DNA of 64,000 nt, from NCBI RefSeq assembly GCF_027942865.1, contig NC_134509.1, positions 12,612,017-12,676,016 on the forward strand, written 5' to 3'. Every line of letters starts with the position of its first letter. Position 1 is the stretch's first letter. Shown piece after piece: positions 11,676 to 23,200 of the stretch. Made by a program: the position numbers and the translations under genes. Source of the DNA: Odontesthes bonariensis. Lineage: Eukaryota > Chordata > Actinopteri > Atheriniformes > Atherinopsidae. The notes under the pieces are model-generated. The model saw only the letters and a program-made list of their open reading frames with translations. It ran no database searches and had not been told where the DNA came from.

Positions 11676-13620
11676 AGTTGAAATATTTCAGTTATTTTTT
11701 CTGAGTTTATGTTGTAAAAACTATGTATATTCCATTAAAATATTACAAAGTCACTTCCTTTCAGTTGCTTTTCTACAAGATGACATGTAAAGTATTTGAG
11801 AAAAACCTAAACTAAACTCTGTCAGGATCGCTGAAAGGGATAACTACTTCACAGGTTGGATGCATCAAATTTTGAAGCGGTATGCTGTAGGATGTAATGT
11901 CAGGCAAAAGCACCCACAATGGTGATGATTATGTGGGCCATATCAGAGGACAAAATCAAACTGCGGCATTCTGGAAGCAGTCCAGTCTACTTTAAAACAA
12001 AACATGCTTTGTGAAATTTTGACTGTAAAGTTCAAGTGCGTTTTATCACTCAAATGATACATTCAACGTGCTTTACACTGATGACGAACTGGACTTTTTA
12101 CCCAGTACTTATATTTTGAAGGACAGAAGTATTCTTTCTTTCATGTTTTTGATATTTTAATGTGAAAATCTGTCTTGTTTTGAGGAGCGGAAGTTGTTTT
12201 CCAATTCGGACCGTACCCTCCTTGTACGTTACGAAATGTAAGGAAGTCGGGGTTGACACTTGTATGGGAATGACAAGTCTGTTGAAATGAGTGTGTTTCT
12301 AAAACAAAGAAAGAAGTAATAATTTTCCAGCTTCATACGTGTTCAAGGAAGTCACAGGTAAACGCTACACAACTTTGATCAGGCGCTTCTAGCCTTCCTG
12401 GCTAAACTTTAGCTAGTCCGTGCTAGCCAACCTAGCTAGCCTGTTAACTCTCAGCTAGCCGTGTTAACCTGCTTGTTAACTACAGTTTGCAGTTCCAATT
12501 CTTTTGCCAACATTGTTAAACTTGTGGCAGGGATATTTGTGTACATGTTGGGATTTTAAAGTTGTATGGGAAAAGGCTTTCGCGCTCAATATTTGCCTCT
12601 TTTTGACGACATTCAAATTCATGGGGGTAATACTGCATTAGCCTGCCCCGTAAAGGTAACAAAAAAACAAACCTCACACTCAAAGCTACGAGACGACATA
12701 AGTATAGATTTAGGCTATAGTGAGTTTATAACGGTGTGTTATTTATTATGACGTCTGTCGGGATTAACGAATGATGGGAAAGACATTCAGTGTTGTATGT
12801 AACACTATGGCGCTGATGTTGCTCTGTGGTTGTTACGTATGTAGAACTGCCATGTTAGCACATACAGTACAGTGTCGTTCTTTGCGAGGACTAACATGTT
12901 ATGTGTCGGTTTTCAGTTATCACAAAACAGATGTTCATGTGCCCAGTGAATGCACATTCATCTTACTGTATGTGAAGCTGCAACCTTATACTTGAATATA
13001 TGTATTCTTGCACATTTTGAAGCGACACATGTAATAACGAGATGAGCTTGAACTACATAAAAATAGCCTGTTGCAGTAATGGCGTGTCCTCTTAGGGGAA
13101 AGATTCATATGTCTGGGCTGATAGTAAAGGTTTAAAAATAAGAGCTCCACATCACCAGTCAGAGCCCACTTTAGTAGCTGTAAACATCTGTACTGTCGGT
13201 ACAAGATGTCTGTCATGAAGTTAAGTGTTGGGGGACATTGTTCTATGTTTATTATTGAGAATATAGTTAAATGTGGTTTGTGGGCTTTATTATGAAAAAA
13301 AAAAAGCCCATATTTGCTCTTCCCACTTAACTAATGTGTGGCAGAACATTAGAAAAGATTTGATGTTAATTATTAATGCAGACATGTTCTAAGCCACCCC
13401 AACAACCTATTTGCAACCTGTACAATTACTATTTTGGGTCACATCAGACTGTACTGGTTAGTGATAGGTCAGTTAATCGAGACAATTATTTGCCATTTTG
13501 AGTAGAGAAAAGATTCAAAAAGTGTAAAAAGGCTTCACAGCCACTTTTACTTTCTCTGCAATCAGTGTTGGAATTTCCAAATGGAAATGATTGAAACTTT
13601 CTTTTTCTACATGACAGATC
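11676..13620 (+). other. NDUFB6-TOPORS spacer, including a candidate TOPORS leader exon
   Basis: No coding frame of note. A GCGGAAGT ETS core lies at 12187-12194 on the plus strand. A donor-like CAG/GTAAAC ends a possible non-coding exon at 12357. A pyrimidine-rich acceptor (tttttctacatgacag) ends at 13618, three bases before the TOPORS start codon. Together they suggest a 5' non-coding exon spliced to the large coding exon, as in mammalian TOPORS. Between 12400 and 12480 there are several ctagc-type short repeats. All inferred from motif shape. Confidence 0.4.
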
Positions 13621-16035
13621 ATGTCCGCCATCAAGGTTGCCCTGCAACAGAGCCAAAAGAGCGGCAGAAGAAAAAACTCCGAAACAATGTCAGCAGAGGT
13701 GTCGCCAGACTCCAAGTGTCCCATTTGTTTGGACATATTTCACAACATTTCTTATCTGGACCGCTGCCTGCACAAGTTCTGCTTCCGCTGTATTCTTGAG
13801 TGGTCCAAGAACAAAGCCGAGTGCCCGCTGTGCAAACAGCCATTCAATTCAATCTATCACAGTATAAAATCGGATGCAGACTTTCAGAAGTATGAGCTGA
13901 AACAGCATCCGGATAATTCCTCTTTTGGTTATTTTGAGGGAGTGCGGTTTAGATACCGCACAACTCTTACTGGAGTCCATCGGCAGATGCGTGGGCGGAC
14001 CTCTCCACCTCCAGACAACGGAGTAATGTTCGAAGCCTCTGCAAATCCTCCTCTGCAGCGGCAAGATCGCTACATTCGACGGATGATGTCGAGGTTGGCG
14101 GCCAAAAGGAGAGCTGAGAGTGAAGGAAGGGCAGTGAATAATGTCAGAGAGCAAGAGATGATAAACTTCAGAAGGGAGCTGTACCGACAGGCGGTGAGAG
14201 TTAGGAGTGTTCGGGATGGTGGCCGCTCCAGAGAAACCTCTGCTGAGTTCTACCGAAGAAACCCTGCCTGCCTTCACAGACTGGTCCCCTGGCTAAAACG
14301 AGAGTTGGTTGTGCTGTATGGTGCCCACGGATCTTTGGTCAACATAGTTCAACATATCATCATGTCACGCATTACACGTTATGATATGGAGGATGGAGCT
14401 ATTCAGGAAGAGCTCAGGCCGTTCCTCCAGGGCCGAACAGAGCACTTTCTGCACGAGTTCATCAGTTTTGCAAAGTCCCCCTTCAATATGGAGGCCTATG
14501 ACCAGGGTGCTATATATGACTGCCCAGCCCCCTCCTCAAATGAAGACAGCAGCTCCAACTCATCTGTCATTGCTATCTCAGGGGATGAGGAAAACTCTGC
14601 AGAGATGGACCATCCAGGAGACTCCACTTCTACGCTGAGTCACTCTCTGTGGGATGATGAGACGCCTGGGCCGTCATATTCTACCACAGCAGAACAGGGA
14701 AGGGCAGAGCACCTGTCAGTACTGGACTCGGACTCAGAAAGCAGTTCAGAAGATGAAGGGCAGGAGTTTGGGCCCTCTCCACAGCGAATGAGTTCCCATG
14801 ACCAAACTGACGTTTCTCAGGGTAACAGTAAAAATGAACGATGTGCATATTTCGACGACGATGACGACGACGACGACGAATGTGTCATTGTTGGATTTGT
14901 TAAGCCGACAGTTGAGAGGACCCCTGAGCTGGTTCAGCTCTCCTCTGACTCCGATGGGTCTTCCTGTGAGGAAACCAAAGAACTGCCTCACCGACCCCAG
15001 CACATCCGTTTCACCAGTTGTAGTCCTGCAGCTTCACAGAGTAGTGATTCCAGTGGGGCTGAACCTACAGAAAGTGTAGAGAAAGATGTCCATTGTCAGC
15101 TGGATTCAAGAGAACGATGTAGCTCTTCAAAATCAGACAGACACAAGACATCCAACAAATCAGGCAGTAAAGATGCAGATGGAAGAAGTGGCAGCAAAGA
15201 GAGATCTCAGGAGAGGCACAAGCCAAAGGACACATACCACAGAAGGAGGAAGAGGACATCAAGAAGTAAAGAGCACAGGCAGTTGAGCAGAAGTCCAGTG
15301 ATCTCCCCCAGCAGCGTCTGCTCTCACTCCACTGAAAAAGGTTATTCTTACTCCAGTGGCAGAGACTTCTCAAAACGCGACAGCGATCACAGCTATAAGT
15401 CATATAGCCATTACAAACGGGAGAGAAACGGTAGCGTGACGCACTACACACAGAGGCAGTCCTACTATTACAGCAACCGCAAATACTCAGATTTGTACTC
15501 ACGCTCTCACTCCAGGAGCCGCAGCAGGGATTCACGGAGACGTGACAGGAGGCAGTCTCCATGTAGGACCTATTCCAGTAGTTGCTCCCCCTCTGCCAGA
15601 AGGAAATCTCATAATGACAAGCCTGGTGGGAAGAGAAAATATAAAACAAGACATCTGGAAGAAACATCCAAAAGCGCACTCTCAAACCCATGTGCAGAAG
15701 ATGATTCCCAAGTATTAACTAAACACAAGAAAAAAAGTAAAGAGAAGCACCATAAAAAATCCAAAGAGAAGTCAAAAAAGGCCAGCATGGGGCTCATCAG
15801 TGAGGACAAGACACACGAGCAAAGCAAGCGTCACCATAAGAAAAAGAAGAAACACAAGAAGAAAAGCAAAAGGCACAAGAGTAACGAGCGCAAAGAGAGT
15901 GGCTCACCCGCCGTCATTATCCTCGATAGTGACAGTGATTCTTTTGCCAACGACGCCCAAGTAAGGAGCGCTAGAAAGGAGGACCCCATTGACACTGCCA
16001 CTGAAGAGCAAGTCGACCCCACCCCCACGGACTAA
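13621..16035 (+). CDS. topors: TOPORS, RING-type E3 ubiquitin/SUMO ligase
   Basis: One uninterrupted 804-residue frame. The C3HC4 RING finger spans residues 33-71 (C33, C36, C49, H51, C54, C57, C68, C71; CPICLDIFHNISYLDRCLHK). A conserved block around residues 180-310 contains INFRRELYRQ, FYRRNPACLHRLVPWLKREL and GAHGSLVNIVQHIIMS. CVIVGFVKP followed by ERTPELVQLSSDSD looks like a SUMO-interacting region, and VIILDSDSDS near the C terminus is a second. The middle and C-terminal parts are Ser/Arg-rich and Lys-rich with KRKYKTRHLE, as in the mammalian protein. Mammalian TOPORS acts in the nucleus and at centrosomes/basal bodies as a ubiquitin and SUMO ligase for p53 and others. The fish protein is shorter than human (about 1,045 residues), ending soon after the last acidic motif. 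A run of nine Asp is encoded near 14861-14878. An in-frame Met at residue 23 is a possible alternative start. Confidence 0.96.
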   Translation: MSAIKVALQQSQKSGRRKNSETMSAEVSPDSKCPICLDIFHNISYLDRCLHKFCFRCILEWSKNKAECPLCKQPFNSIYHSIKSDADFQKYELKQHPDNSSFGYFEGVRFRYRTTLTGVHRQMRGRTSPPPDNGVMFEASANPPLQRQDRYIRRMMSRLAAKRRAESEGRAVNNVREQEMINFRRELYRQAVRVRSVRDGGRSRETSAEFYRRNPACLHRLVPWLKRELVVLYGAHGSLVNIVQHIIMSRITRYDMEDGAIQEELRPFLQGRTEHFLHEFISFAKSPFNMEAYDQGAIYDCPAPSSNEDSSSNSSVIAISGDEENSAEMDHPGDSTSTLSHSLWDDETPGPSYSTTAEQGRAEHLSVLDSDSESSSEDEGQEFGPSPQRMSSHDQTDVSQGNSKNERCAYFDDDDDDDDECVIVGFVKPTVERTPELVQLSSDSDGSSCEETKELPHRPQHIRFTSCSPAASQSSDSSGAEPTESVEKDVHCQLDSRERCSSSKSDRHKTSNKSGSKDADGRSGSKERSQERHKPKDTYHRRRKRTSRSKEHRQLSRSPVISPSSVCSHSTEKGYSYSSGRDFSKRDSDHSYKSYSHYKRERNGSVTHYTQRQSYYYSNRKYSDLYSRSHSRSRSRDSRRRDRRQSPCRTYSSSCSPSARRKSHNDKPGGKRKYKTRHLEETSKSALSNPCAEDDSQVLTKHKKKSKEKHHKKSKEKSKKASMGLISEDKTHEQSKRHHKKKKKHKKKSKRHKSNERKESGSPAVIILDSDSDSFANDAQVRSARKEDPIDTATEEQVDPTPTD

Positions 16036-16569
16036 TCACCACATTCACATCCATTAGCTGCTAAAGCCTGCCACCAGTATTTTAGATGAAACGGTGTTCA
16101 GTATGTTGAAAATCACTAGACCACGAAGGAAATTGTGAAGATACATCTCCGTTTAAATTCCACCACCAAGTGTTTTTTCTGCAGCGGCATTTCATAGGTC
16201 ACTGGTGTATGTGAAAAGCACGGGTACCGTTATTCATTTAGAATGAGGGTCATCATTACTTTATGGCCTTTTTGGGCCACCATTGTCTAGTTTCCTTACT
16301 GTGTTAAACTACCACCTGGAAAACTGTTTTAAGTGCCACCAGGATCTAAACGGAACAGAATGAAATTGAGAGCTCTTATTCTGGATATCAGTTTATTGTA
16401 AGACATGCTGACGTGTCCTCAGGGATAAAGTTGATTACATTCTCTTTGTTGTCATAAATCCGCAATATTCTCAATACATACTATTGTTACTTGCTGCAGG
16501 TGGACTTTTACTTATTATCCAAAAAATCTGGATTAAGAAAAGGCTGTTTTGTATTGAATTTTATTTAAG

Positions 16570-16575
16570 AATAAA
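16570..16575 (+). terminator. Poly(A) signal candidate for TOPORS
   Basis: AATAAA 535 bases after the TOPORS stop codon, in an otherwise non-coding AT-rich 3' flank (16036-16760). A second AATAAA lies at 16737-16742. Either could end the message. Confidence 0.5.
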
Positions 16576-16736
16576 ATGGAATGAGTAACTGTGTGTGCTC
16601 CATTTGTACTTTAGCAACTATAGCCAGATTGATTATGTTAGATTAGTTTCCATTATGCTGATTATATGTAGGCTAATTATAAGAGGACAGATCTCATAGT
16701 AAGCTTTCATTTTGACTATAAATAACATTGTATTAC

Positions 16737-16742
16737 AATAAA
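16737..16742 (+). terminator. Second poly(A) signal candidate for TOPORS
   Basis: AATAAA about 700 bases past the stop, followed by a GT-rich stretch (cttgtgttctttt) of the kind found downstream of cleavage sites. Confidence 0.45.
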
Positions 16743-17125
16743 GAGGTTCAGATATTCACTTGTGTTCTTTTAGGATATTGCAGAGTAGTGTATAATGTTC
16801 TCTGACACTGCAACACAGGCAGTTCTATTTGTGAATTAGTGTTCAATGATTTTATTAAGCTTGAAAGCCACACAACAGAATCCGGACAGTACTTAATTTA
16901 GTGTTTTTACAGCATTGCAAAGCCCTGGATCTCATTTTTACTCACAGCTGGGGTGAGCCACATTTGAAGCTCCAGTTGATTCCCTGTAAAGTAAGCATAG
17001 CTAGTTAGATTACAGTTTGTATACAATTTAGATTTCAAAAGACATGAAAATGAGCTTTCAACTACTAGTAGGTTACTGTTGCGTGAACTGGACTCTTGGT
17101 CGCACCTTTATTCTGAAAACCACCG

Positions 17126-17136
17126 AACAGGAAGTG
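17126..17136 (+). promoter_or_regulatory. ETS-like site upstream of MTAP
   Basis: aacaggaagtg, an ETS-family core about 100 bases before the MTAP start codon. A stronger match, accggaagtg, lies at 17366-17375 just inside intron 1. No TATA box is evident. Motif-based inference. Confidence 0.35.
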
Positions 17137-17234
17137 AAATGTCTGCTGTTCTGTTTGCTGACGGATGTTAACGGTAGAACGTCTCTCTGTAACTTGGTCA
17201 AATCTCCACTTTTATTCGCAAGAAGACCGTCATT

Positions 17235-20200
17235 ATGTCGTCCAGTGCACCCATTAAGGTAATTTATTATTGTTAGTATTATCTACTGAACACTGTGTTT
17301 CAGCACGCTGACACAGGACCATAAATGTGAAAGGTAAATTCCTTACAGAGTGCAGCGGTTGCAAAACCGGAAGTGCAGTGTAAAGCTCTTTGGTGTTAGC
17401 ATCATATTAGCAAAGCTTTACCAGTCCCCTTACTATTTAAAGTAAACGGCGTTGGTTTAATACCGTAGTGTACAATTTCAGTGTTGATATGGAGATTTCT
17501 GTATAAATGTAATACCACTATAATAAAAGGTTAAAGTAGATCAATCCACGCACGTGGCCAACAGCGCGTGCTGCAGGTCCGATTCCCTGCACCTGGACGT
17601 CTGTTAGGACGGGCTGTCAGAAATGGAAGAAGTGCCTTGAAGAAGTCTTCACCTTCAAATGTGCCTATGGATATCCGTAGGCTCAGTGAACTGTAACTGA
17701 GTACATTTACTCAAGTACTGTAATTTCCTACAGAGCCGCGGTACTTACTGCTGAACGTTTGTACCGCTCCACTATATCTTCAAGTTGTTCACTTATCCAC
17801 ATTTACCTGACAGCTTTAGGAGCCAGTAGCTTTACAAGTTATGATTTTGCACATAAAGCATGTGGAAAAACCTGCAGCAAACGTTTATACAAAAAGTGAT
17901 GGAGTTTACCTCTGATTGATAATCAGCTGACATAAAACTGGCAGCTTTTTATCATTGTTTAGAACAACTGTGATTTCATGTCTCGCAAAGAATCTTTACA
18001 AAATGAGCACCACATTGATTAATGGAGAAAATAATCCTATATTTAATTGTTAACCAAAGTATAGAACAGTTTGCAAAGAGCTCCACCTCAACCAGCTGCA
18101 ACAGTAAAATCCTGCTTTAACATCACTGCATGAGGAATCTAAAGAGCATATACATGAGTGGTATAGCCACAGGACTTTTTTCTGGCAGTGGATGCTTCTA
18201 CTTTTAAAACCTATTAATACAGAAAAAAATCTAGTTGGAGGAGGCCAGAGTTTACGAACTCCATACAACGAGGCTGGGAATTGAGCTGGGAAGTTTCTCA
18301 CTGTGAGGTGACAGTGCTAACCATCACGCCACTGAGCAGACTGTCATGAATATCATGATGTTTATACCATGCTGTCAAGACTGCCTCAGAGGAAGGACGT
18401 TCCAACCTTTCGGGTTTCGAAAACCGTGTTCCTTTGCCCTACTTGTGAAAATCATCCCCCTAGCCGGATGCTGCAGTCCCTTTTTATAGCGGCGATAGTG
18501 TTGTCGGGGTCGTAGAGGCGTTGGATCTGCAACACGGGCGACGTTTTCACTGATCGCCAAAAAAGTTCAGTTTTAGTCCCTCTTGAAGTGTTTCACGTTT
18601 GAAGAGTACTCATGTGCCTTTTGACAGATACCAGAATTGCTTTATGTTATATTTTCTTTTAGTTTTTATGCTTTCCTTTTATGTTCTAGCTGTCCAGCCA
18701 CCTTTACCAAAAGCCCAACTTTTGACGGCGCTTATTCTGTGGACACTTCAGTCTCTGTTGTGCAGCTTTGCTGTGCCCCCAGGGTTACCTTTAGCCTCTT
18801 TTGCTGAATTCAGACCAAACAGTTCAGCTGGCTCTCTTATGGGGGAATTTGTAAATCCTCAAAGGAAAACATACCTGCAAGGGTTTTTTTTTTTTTCCCC
18901 TGGTTGTATTCACGCTGCAGATTGGAATGTGGAAATAATGAAACAGACAGCCAGAAGGTGGTAGAAGAGTTGCATCATAATTCCTCTATCAAGTATCAGG
19001 GCTTTGACTGCCCTCACTATTTATGATCATTATGAAAAGATTTCTGCTATCTTAAAATGCCCCTTTGTTACCTCTATGATTAATGTCCTTCTTCCCTTAT
19101 CCAAGAATTTGGTTAGCTTGCTCTTTCTAGGCATCTGTGATGTGGAACCATTTCAGTTAGCCCTGGAGTATTGCCTTAACGCCTACTTGTAATAAACTGC
19201 ATCATAGTAAACGTCACCCCGTCTGCTCTGAAGTCTGAAAGACTCTCCTATGAGTATTTCAGATTTTCAGACAGGTTTTGTTCTCCGTTTGTCTGACGGG
19301 AAAAACGAAGGAAACAACTTTATTGGGAGTTCAGCCGTGTTAAACTTCCATACATTAGAGCACATAGAGTAAGAGAGATGCAAACGCAAGTTTAGGGCTG
19401 TGAGTAGGGACAATTTAAACACTGTGTCCTCTAAAATACTTATATCAAGATTAATAATCGTGAATGATTGTAGGAAATACCTAAACACGCATTGTTCGGA
19501 CTAAAAATGTCAATTTATGATACTTTGTCTGTGTCAGATCTGTCGTGGTGCTGCTTATGCTAACTAGCATTGTTTTAGTGGAGATCAGAGCTTTGTTGCA
19601 GTGAAATCATAGGAAAGAGTATTTTCATCTTGGTGCACAAGTCTTACGTTTAACTCGATGAACTTTGTCAAAGAGGTAGTAACTCCAGTGAAATGCACTT
19701 GTCTGGAATTTTTGCTAAATTTTTCTTCTAGATTGGAATAATTGGTGGTTCAGGTCTGGATGATCCAGACATCTTGGAAGGAAGAACAGAGCGTTATGTT
19801 GAAACGCCATATGGAAAGGTGAGCTGATCTGTACTTTGAGACTGCTCATGTCAGTGTAAGAATAAGCTTCTCCTGCATTCTAAGCTTGTCAGTAAAATAA
19901 TGCCCTGCAGTAGAATTTGACTTTTTTGTTAATGGACCATTCTTCTCCCCTCGAACAGCCATCAGATGCCCTGATACTGGGGAAGATAAAAAATGTGGAA
20001 TGTGTGCTTCTTGCTAGGTAAGAAATCGTATTGTACTTTTTCTTTGGAGTAAAACAAAAAAGAAAGTCTTTTTTATTGGCACCATCTAGTGGAGCAACTG
20101 TGCAACTGCAAAAGACAGGAACAGTGTGCGTTGTTTGCGTGTTCTAAATTTTAATCTTTGCTTTTGTCATTCCCAGGCATGGGAGACAACACACCATAAT

Positions 20201-23200
20201 GCCGTCTAATGTAAACTACCAGGCCAACATCTGGGCTCTCAGAGAAGAAGGTTGTACACATCTGCTGGTCACCACAGCCTGCGGTTCACTCCGAGAGGAG
20301 ATTCAGCCGGGAGATATTGTCATCATAGACCAGTTCATTGACAGGTTAGGCTTCGCCTTTTTTTTAATTTACTTCCATTTGCTTCCATGACTGCGACCTT
20401 TACACAGTACAAGGGTGGATCACGTGATTCTGTAGTAGTTGCAGGTATTTGATTGACAGGTGTGGAAACATGACCCCCAGGCAGACACAATGGTGTTTGC
20501 TCCTTTTTCCAACAGAACTCCTCCTGTCATAGAGGCAATGACGTGTTGTTGTTTGTAACTTCTGCAGCTCCATCATCTCAGCTGGGGACTCATCACCCGA
20601 TAAGCCAAAAAAAAAAAAAGATTTCCAGCATATGATGATCAATTGTGAAAGTTTCTATTTTACAAGACAATGGGCCTCATGCAAGAACATTTTCGTATTT
20701 TTATTCTAAATTTCTCTTACTTTTTTCGTAAGAAGGTCTCGTACGAACACGCCACGTCAGATTCAACAAGCGCTCTTAACTTCGGAAAAAGTGTGTAAAC
20801 GACCTGCGTAAATGATGAATCACACCTGTGCGAATCTTAAGTTCACGTGCACGAGGATAGTAGATTTGCATACTCCACGCCCTAAATGATACCATATAAG
20901 GCTGTGCTTCCTCTCTCCTGTGCCAGGAAGTGTTGAGTGCTGAGAATACGGGCTCTGAGATTAAAGTTCTGCTTTCAGAGATCCAAAAAGGAAAATCTGT
21001 CATTTTTAGCAGTGTCAGCAGTGGACGGGACCTGCTAAAGTGAAGAAATTGGAAGCAATTACGAGTGCTGTTAATACCATGTCAGCGAAATAAAAAAATA
21101 AATGGTTTGATATGAAAATGGCTTAAAAAAAAACGTCTCGCCATGGGCAGGCGATCGATGACTGCAACTAAAGCCGTGCAATCAGTTGTTGCCTCATCAT
21201 GATGGCACTTTGATGGGGTGGTCCATGAGGGGGGTCTTCTGGCACCACAGCTTCTTGTCTGCCTGGGCTGGTTCAGGTTGTAGGAGACCCTCGTTCATGG
21301 CAATATTGCGCAAATCTGGCATGCCTCCTCTGGGCTATTTTGCCCCCCAGCTGTATCGAGACACACCCACCTGGCCTTCAGCAGTGCGCTCCACAACGGC
21401 ACGGGTGTTTTGATGCGTATATGTCTCGTGCTCCAATTATGATTGGCAGTCCAGCCACGGCATGAAAGTCCCTCTTAATTTGCACTTGTTGGACAGCGGC
21501 GTATGGGAATTTGATGTACCATGGTTGATAAACTGATGAGAGCTTTGATGACCAAGGGGAGCGCACGACTCACAGAGGACACCCCCGATCTGTCTCCAGT
21601 CTCCCTCTGAAAGGTTCCCGTGGCCAAAAATCCAAGGGTGGTGAGGTCCTGGACGTGTGGTGGAATTGGGTTTGATCGGCGTGTTTCTCTCTGGAGTTGT
21701 GGCTCTAGCAATTAAGCTGCATATTTGCAGCAGCACAGTCCTTGGCAATCTGAATCGCGATCTCAGCCATTCGTCTGTCTCCACACGGTCTCTTCCAAGA
21801 GCCTGACGCGCTGAGGCATCCAAAAGTCGCAAGTCAGCCGCTGGTTACACTTCCCATTGACCTAGTTATATACAGATTCAAATTAACCTTCGATTAGTGC
21901 ATATTTGAAGTCAAACAGAATAATGTCAGCATCATTGTTGGGTATAATGTATATATTTATTTATGTTTTCTTCAAAGTAATTAAATATACAATCCATTAG
22001 TCAAGCAAACGTGATTTGAATAACAGCGGACTATTTTACGAAACTCCTACGACAGCTCTGGATCACTCGTAAATTCTGTTCGTACCTGAAAGAAAACGTA
22101 AAATACGAAAAGATTGGTGAATGCGCAAATTCTCTTAAATCACTCGTACGGACGATTTAAGAACAAATCTGTGCGTACGAACGCTTCTTGCATGAGGCCC
22201 ATTGTATTTTTTAGGTCATTCCTTTATGCCTAACCCTATATGTATACAGTACATGTGACAGTAACCCAGAACATGAACCAATGGATTAGGATTTCATGAT
22301 GGGTTGGAATTACTCCCCACGCTCTCTTTTCAGTTCATTTCAAATCTCACAATACTTTATCAGTCCCCAAAATGAGATCACATTGCTGCAGTGTGAATTT
22401 GTGTTAAAGACATGCTGTTGTTTTAGGTTCAATTCAATTCAATTCAGCTTTATTTATATTGCGCCAAATTACAACAAATGTCAAAGGTTGATAGCAAAAT
22501 GAATAAAACAAAAATTGTCTTGACAAACATTTAGAAAGTTTAAGTGGAACAGAGAGGTGTGTGTGTGTGTGTGTGTGTGCGTGTGTGTGTGTGTGTGTGT
22601 GCGTGCGTGTGTGTGTGTGTGTTCGAAATCACCAGAGAGCTCCATGAATGGATTGGGTTGCTGTTTTTGTAGCTTGGCAACAACTTGCTGACGAGTACAC
22701 ACACAGCTTCAGCAGGTAAAACAGGTGAACTCACTCTGTAGACAACGTGGACGGAACTCACCGCCAGCAGTTCTCCTTTCCACTGTGTTGCATTACAGTA
22801 GCATTATTACTTAGATCAAAAGATATGATTCAAAGACCATTTCTTTCTGATGTTTCGTGAAGGAGATCCTATGAGTTAAAATGGATTTAAGTCTTTTCAG
22901 ACAGCTGCCTCGTGTTAAAGGTCACTGTTGGCTGTTATTCTTTTTTTGGTGAGCTGCAATTAAAACATTTCCCCACATGTCTCAGGGATAATATTTTCGC
23001 TCCCCTGTGAGAAACGATGACCAGATAGCTGAGTGAAAAAGAGGAAGCACGTTACCAGAGTTTGGCATTATCTGTCAAAAGCAGCGTGTGCTTACTGTCC
23101 TGCTCTGTGGGAAAAACTCTTAACTTCCACTTGATATTTTCTGTGGCTCTCAGGTGTCACGGTTGGCTTCGAGCTTTGGTAAAAATGAAAAATGTTGAAA

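Larger units (their letters stand above)
20668..22204. mobile_element. PIF/Harbinger-type DNA transposon (decayed) in MTAP intron 4
   Basis: Bounded by perfect 20-bp inverted repeats, caatgggcctcatgcaagaa at 20668-20687 and its complement at 22185-22204. Inside, the minus strand encodes remnants of a HARBI1-like DDE transposase and the plus strand remnants of a Myb/SANT (NAIF1-like) protein. This divergent two-protein pair is the hallmark of animal Harbinger elements. A clean 3-bp target duplication could not be assigned because the innermost flanks (caat/attg) are themselves complementary. At 1.54 kb it is short for an autonomous copy (usually 2.5-4 kb), so both genes are truncated and frame-broken. 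Confidence 0.85.

Noticed and set aside
15065-15691. 208-codon minus-strand frame opposite TOPORS
   Set aside because: It is the reverse shadow of the Ser/Arg-rich TOPORS coding sequence, and its Cys/Ser-rich product has no family likeness.
17540-17640. Possible tRNA or SINE (gcaggtccgattccctgcacc resembles a B box)
   Set aside because: No matching A box, acceptor-stem pairing or SINE tail could be found.
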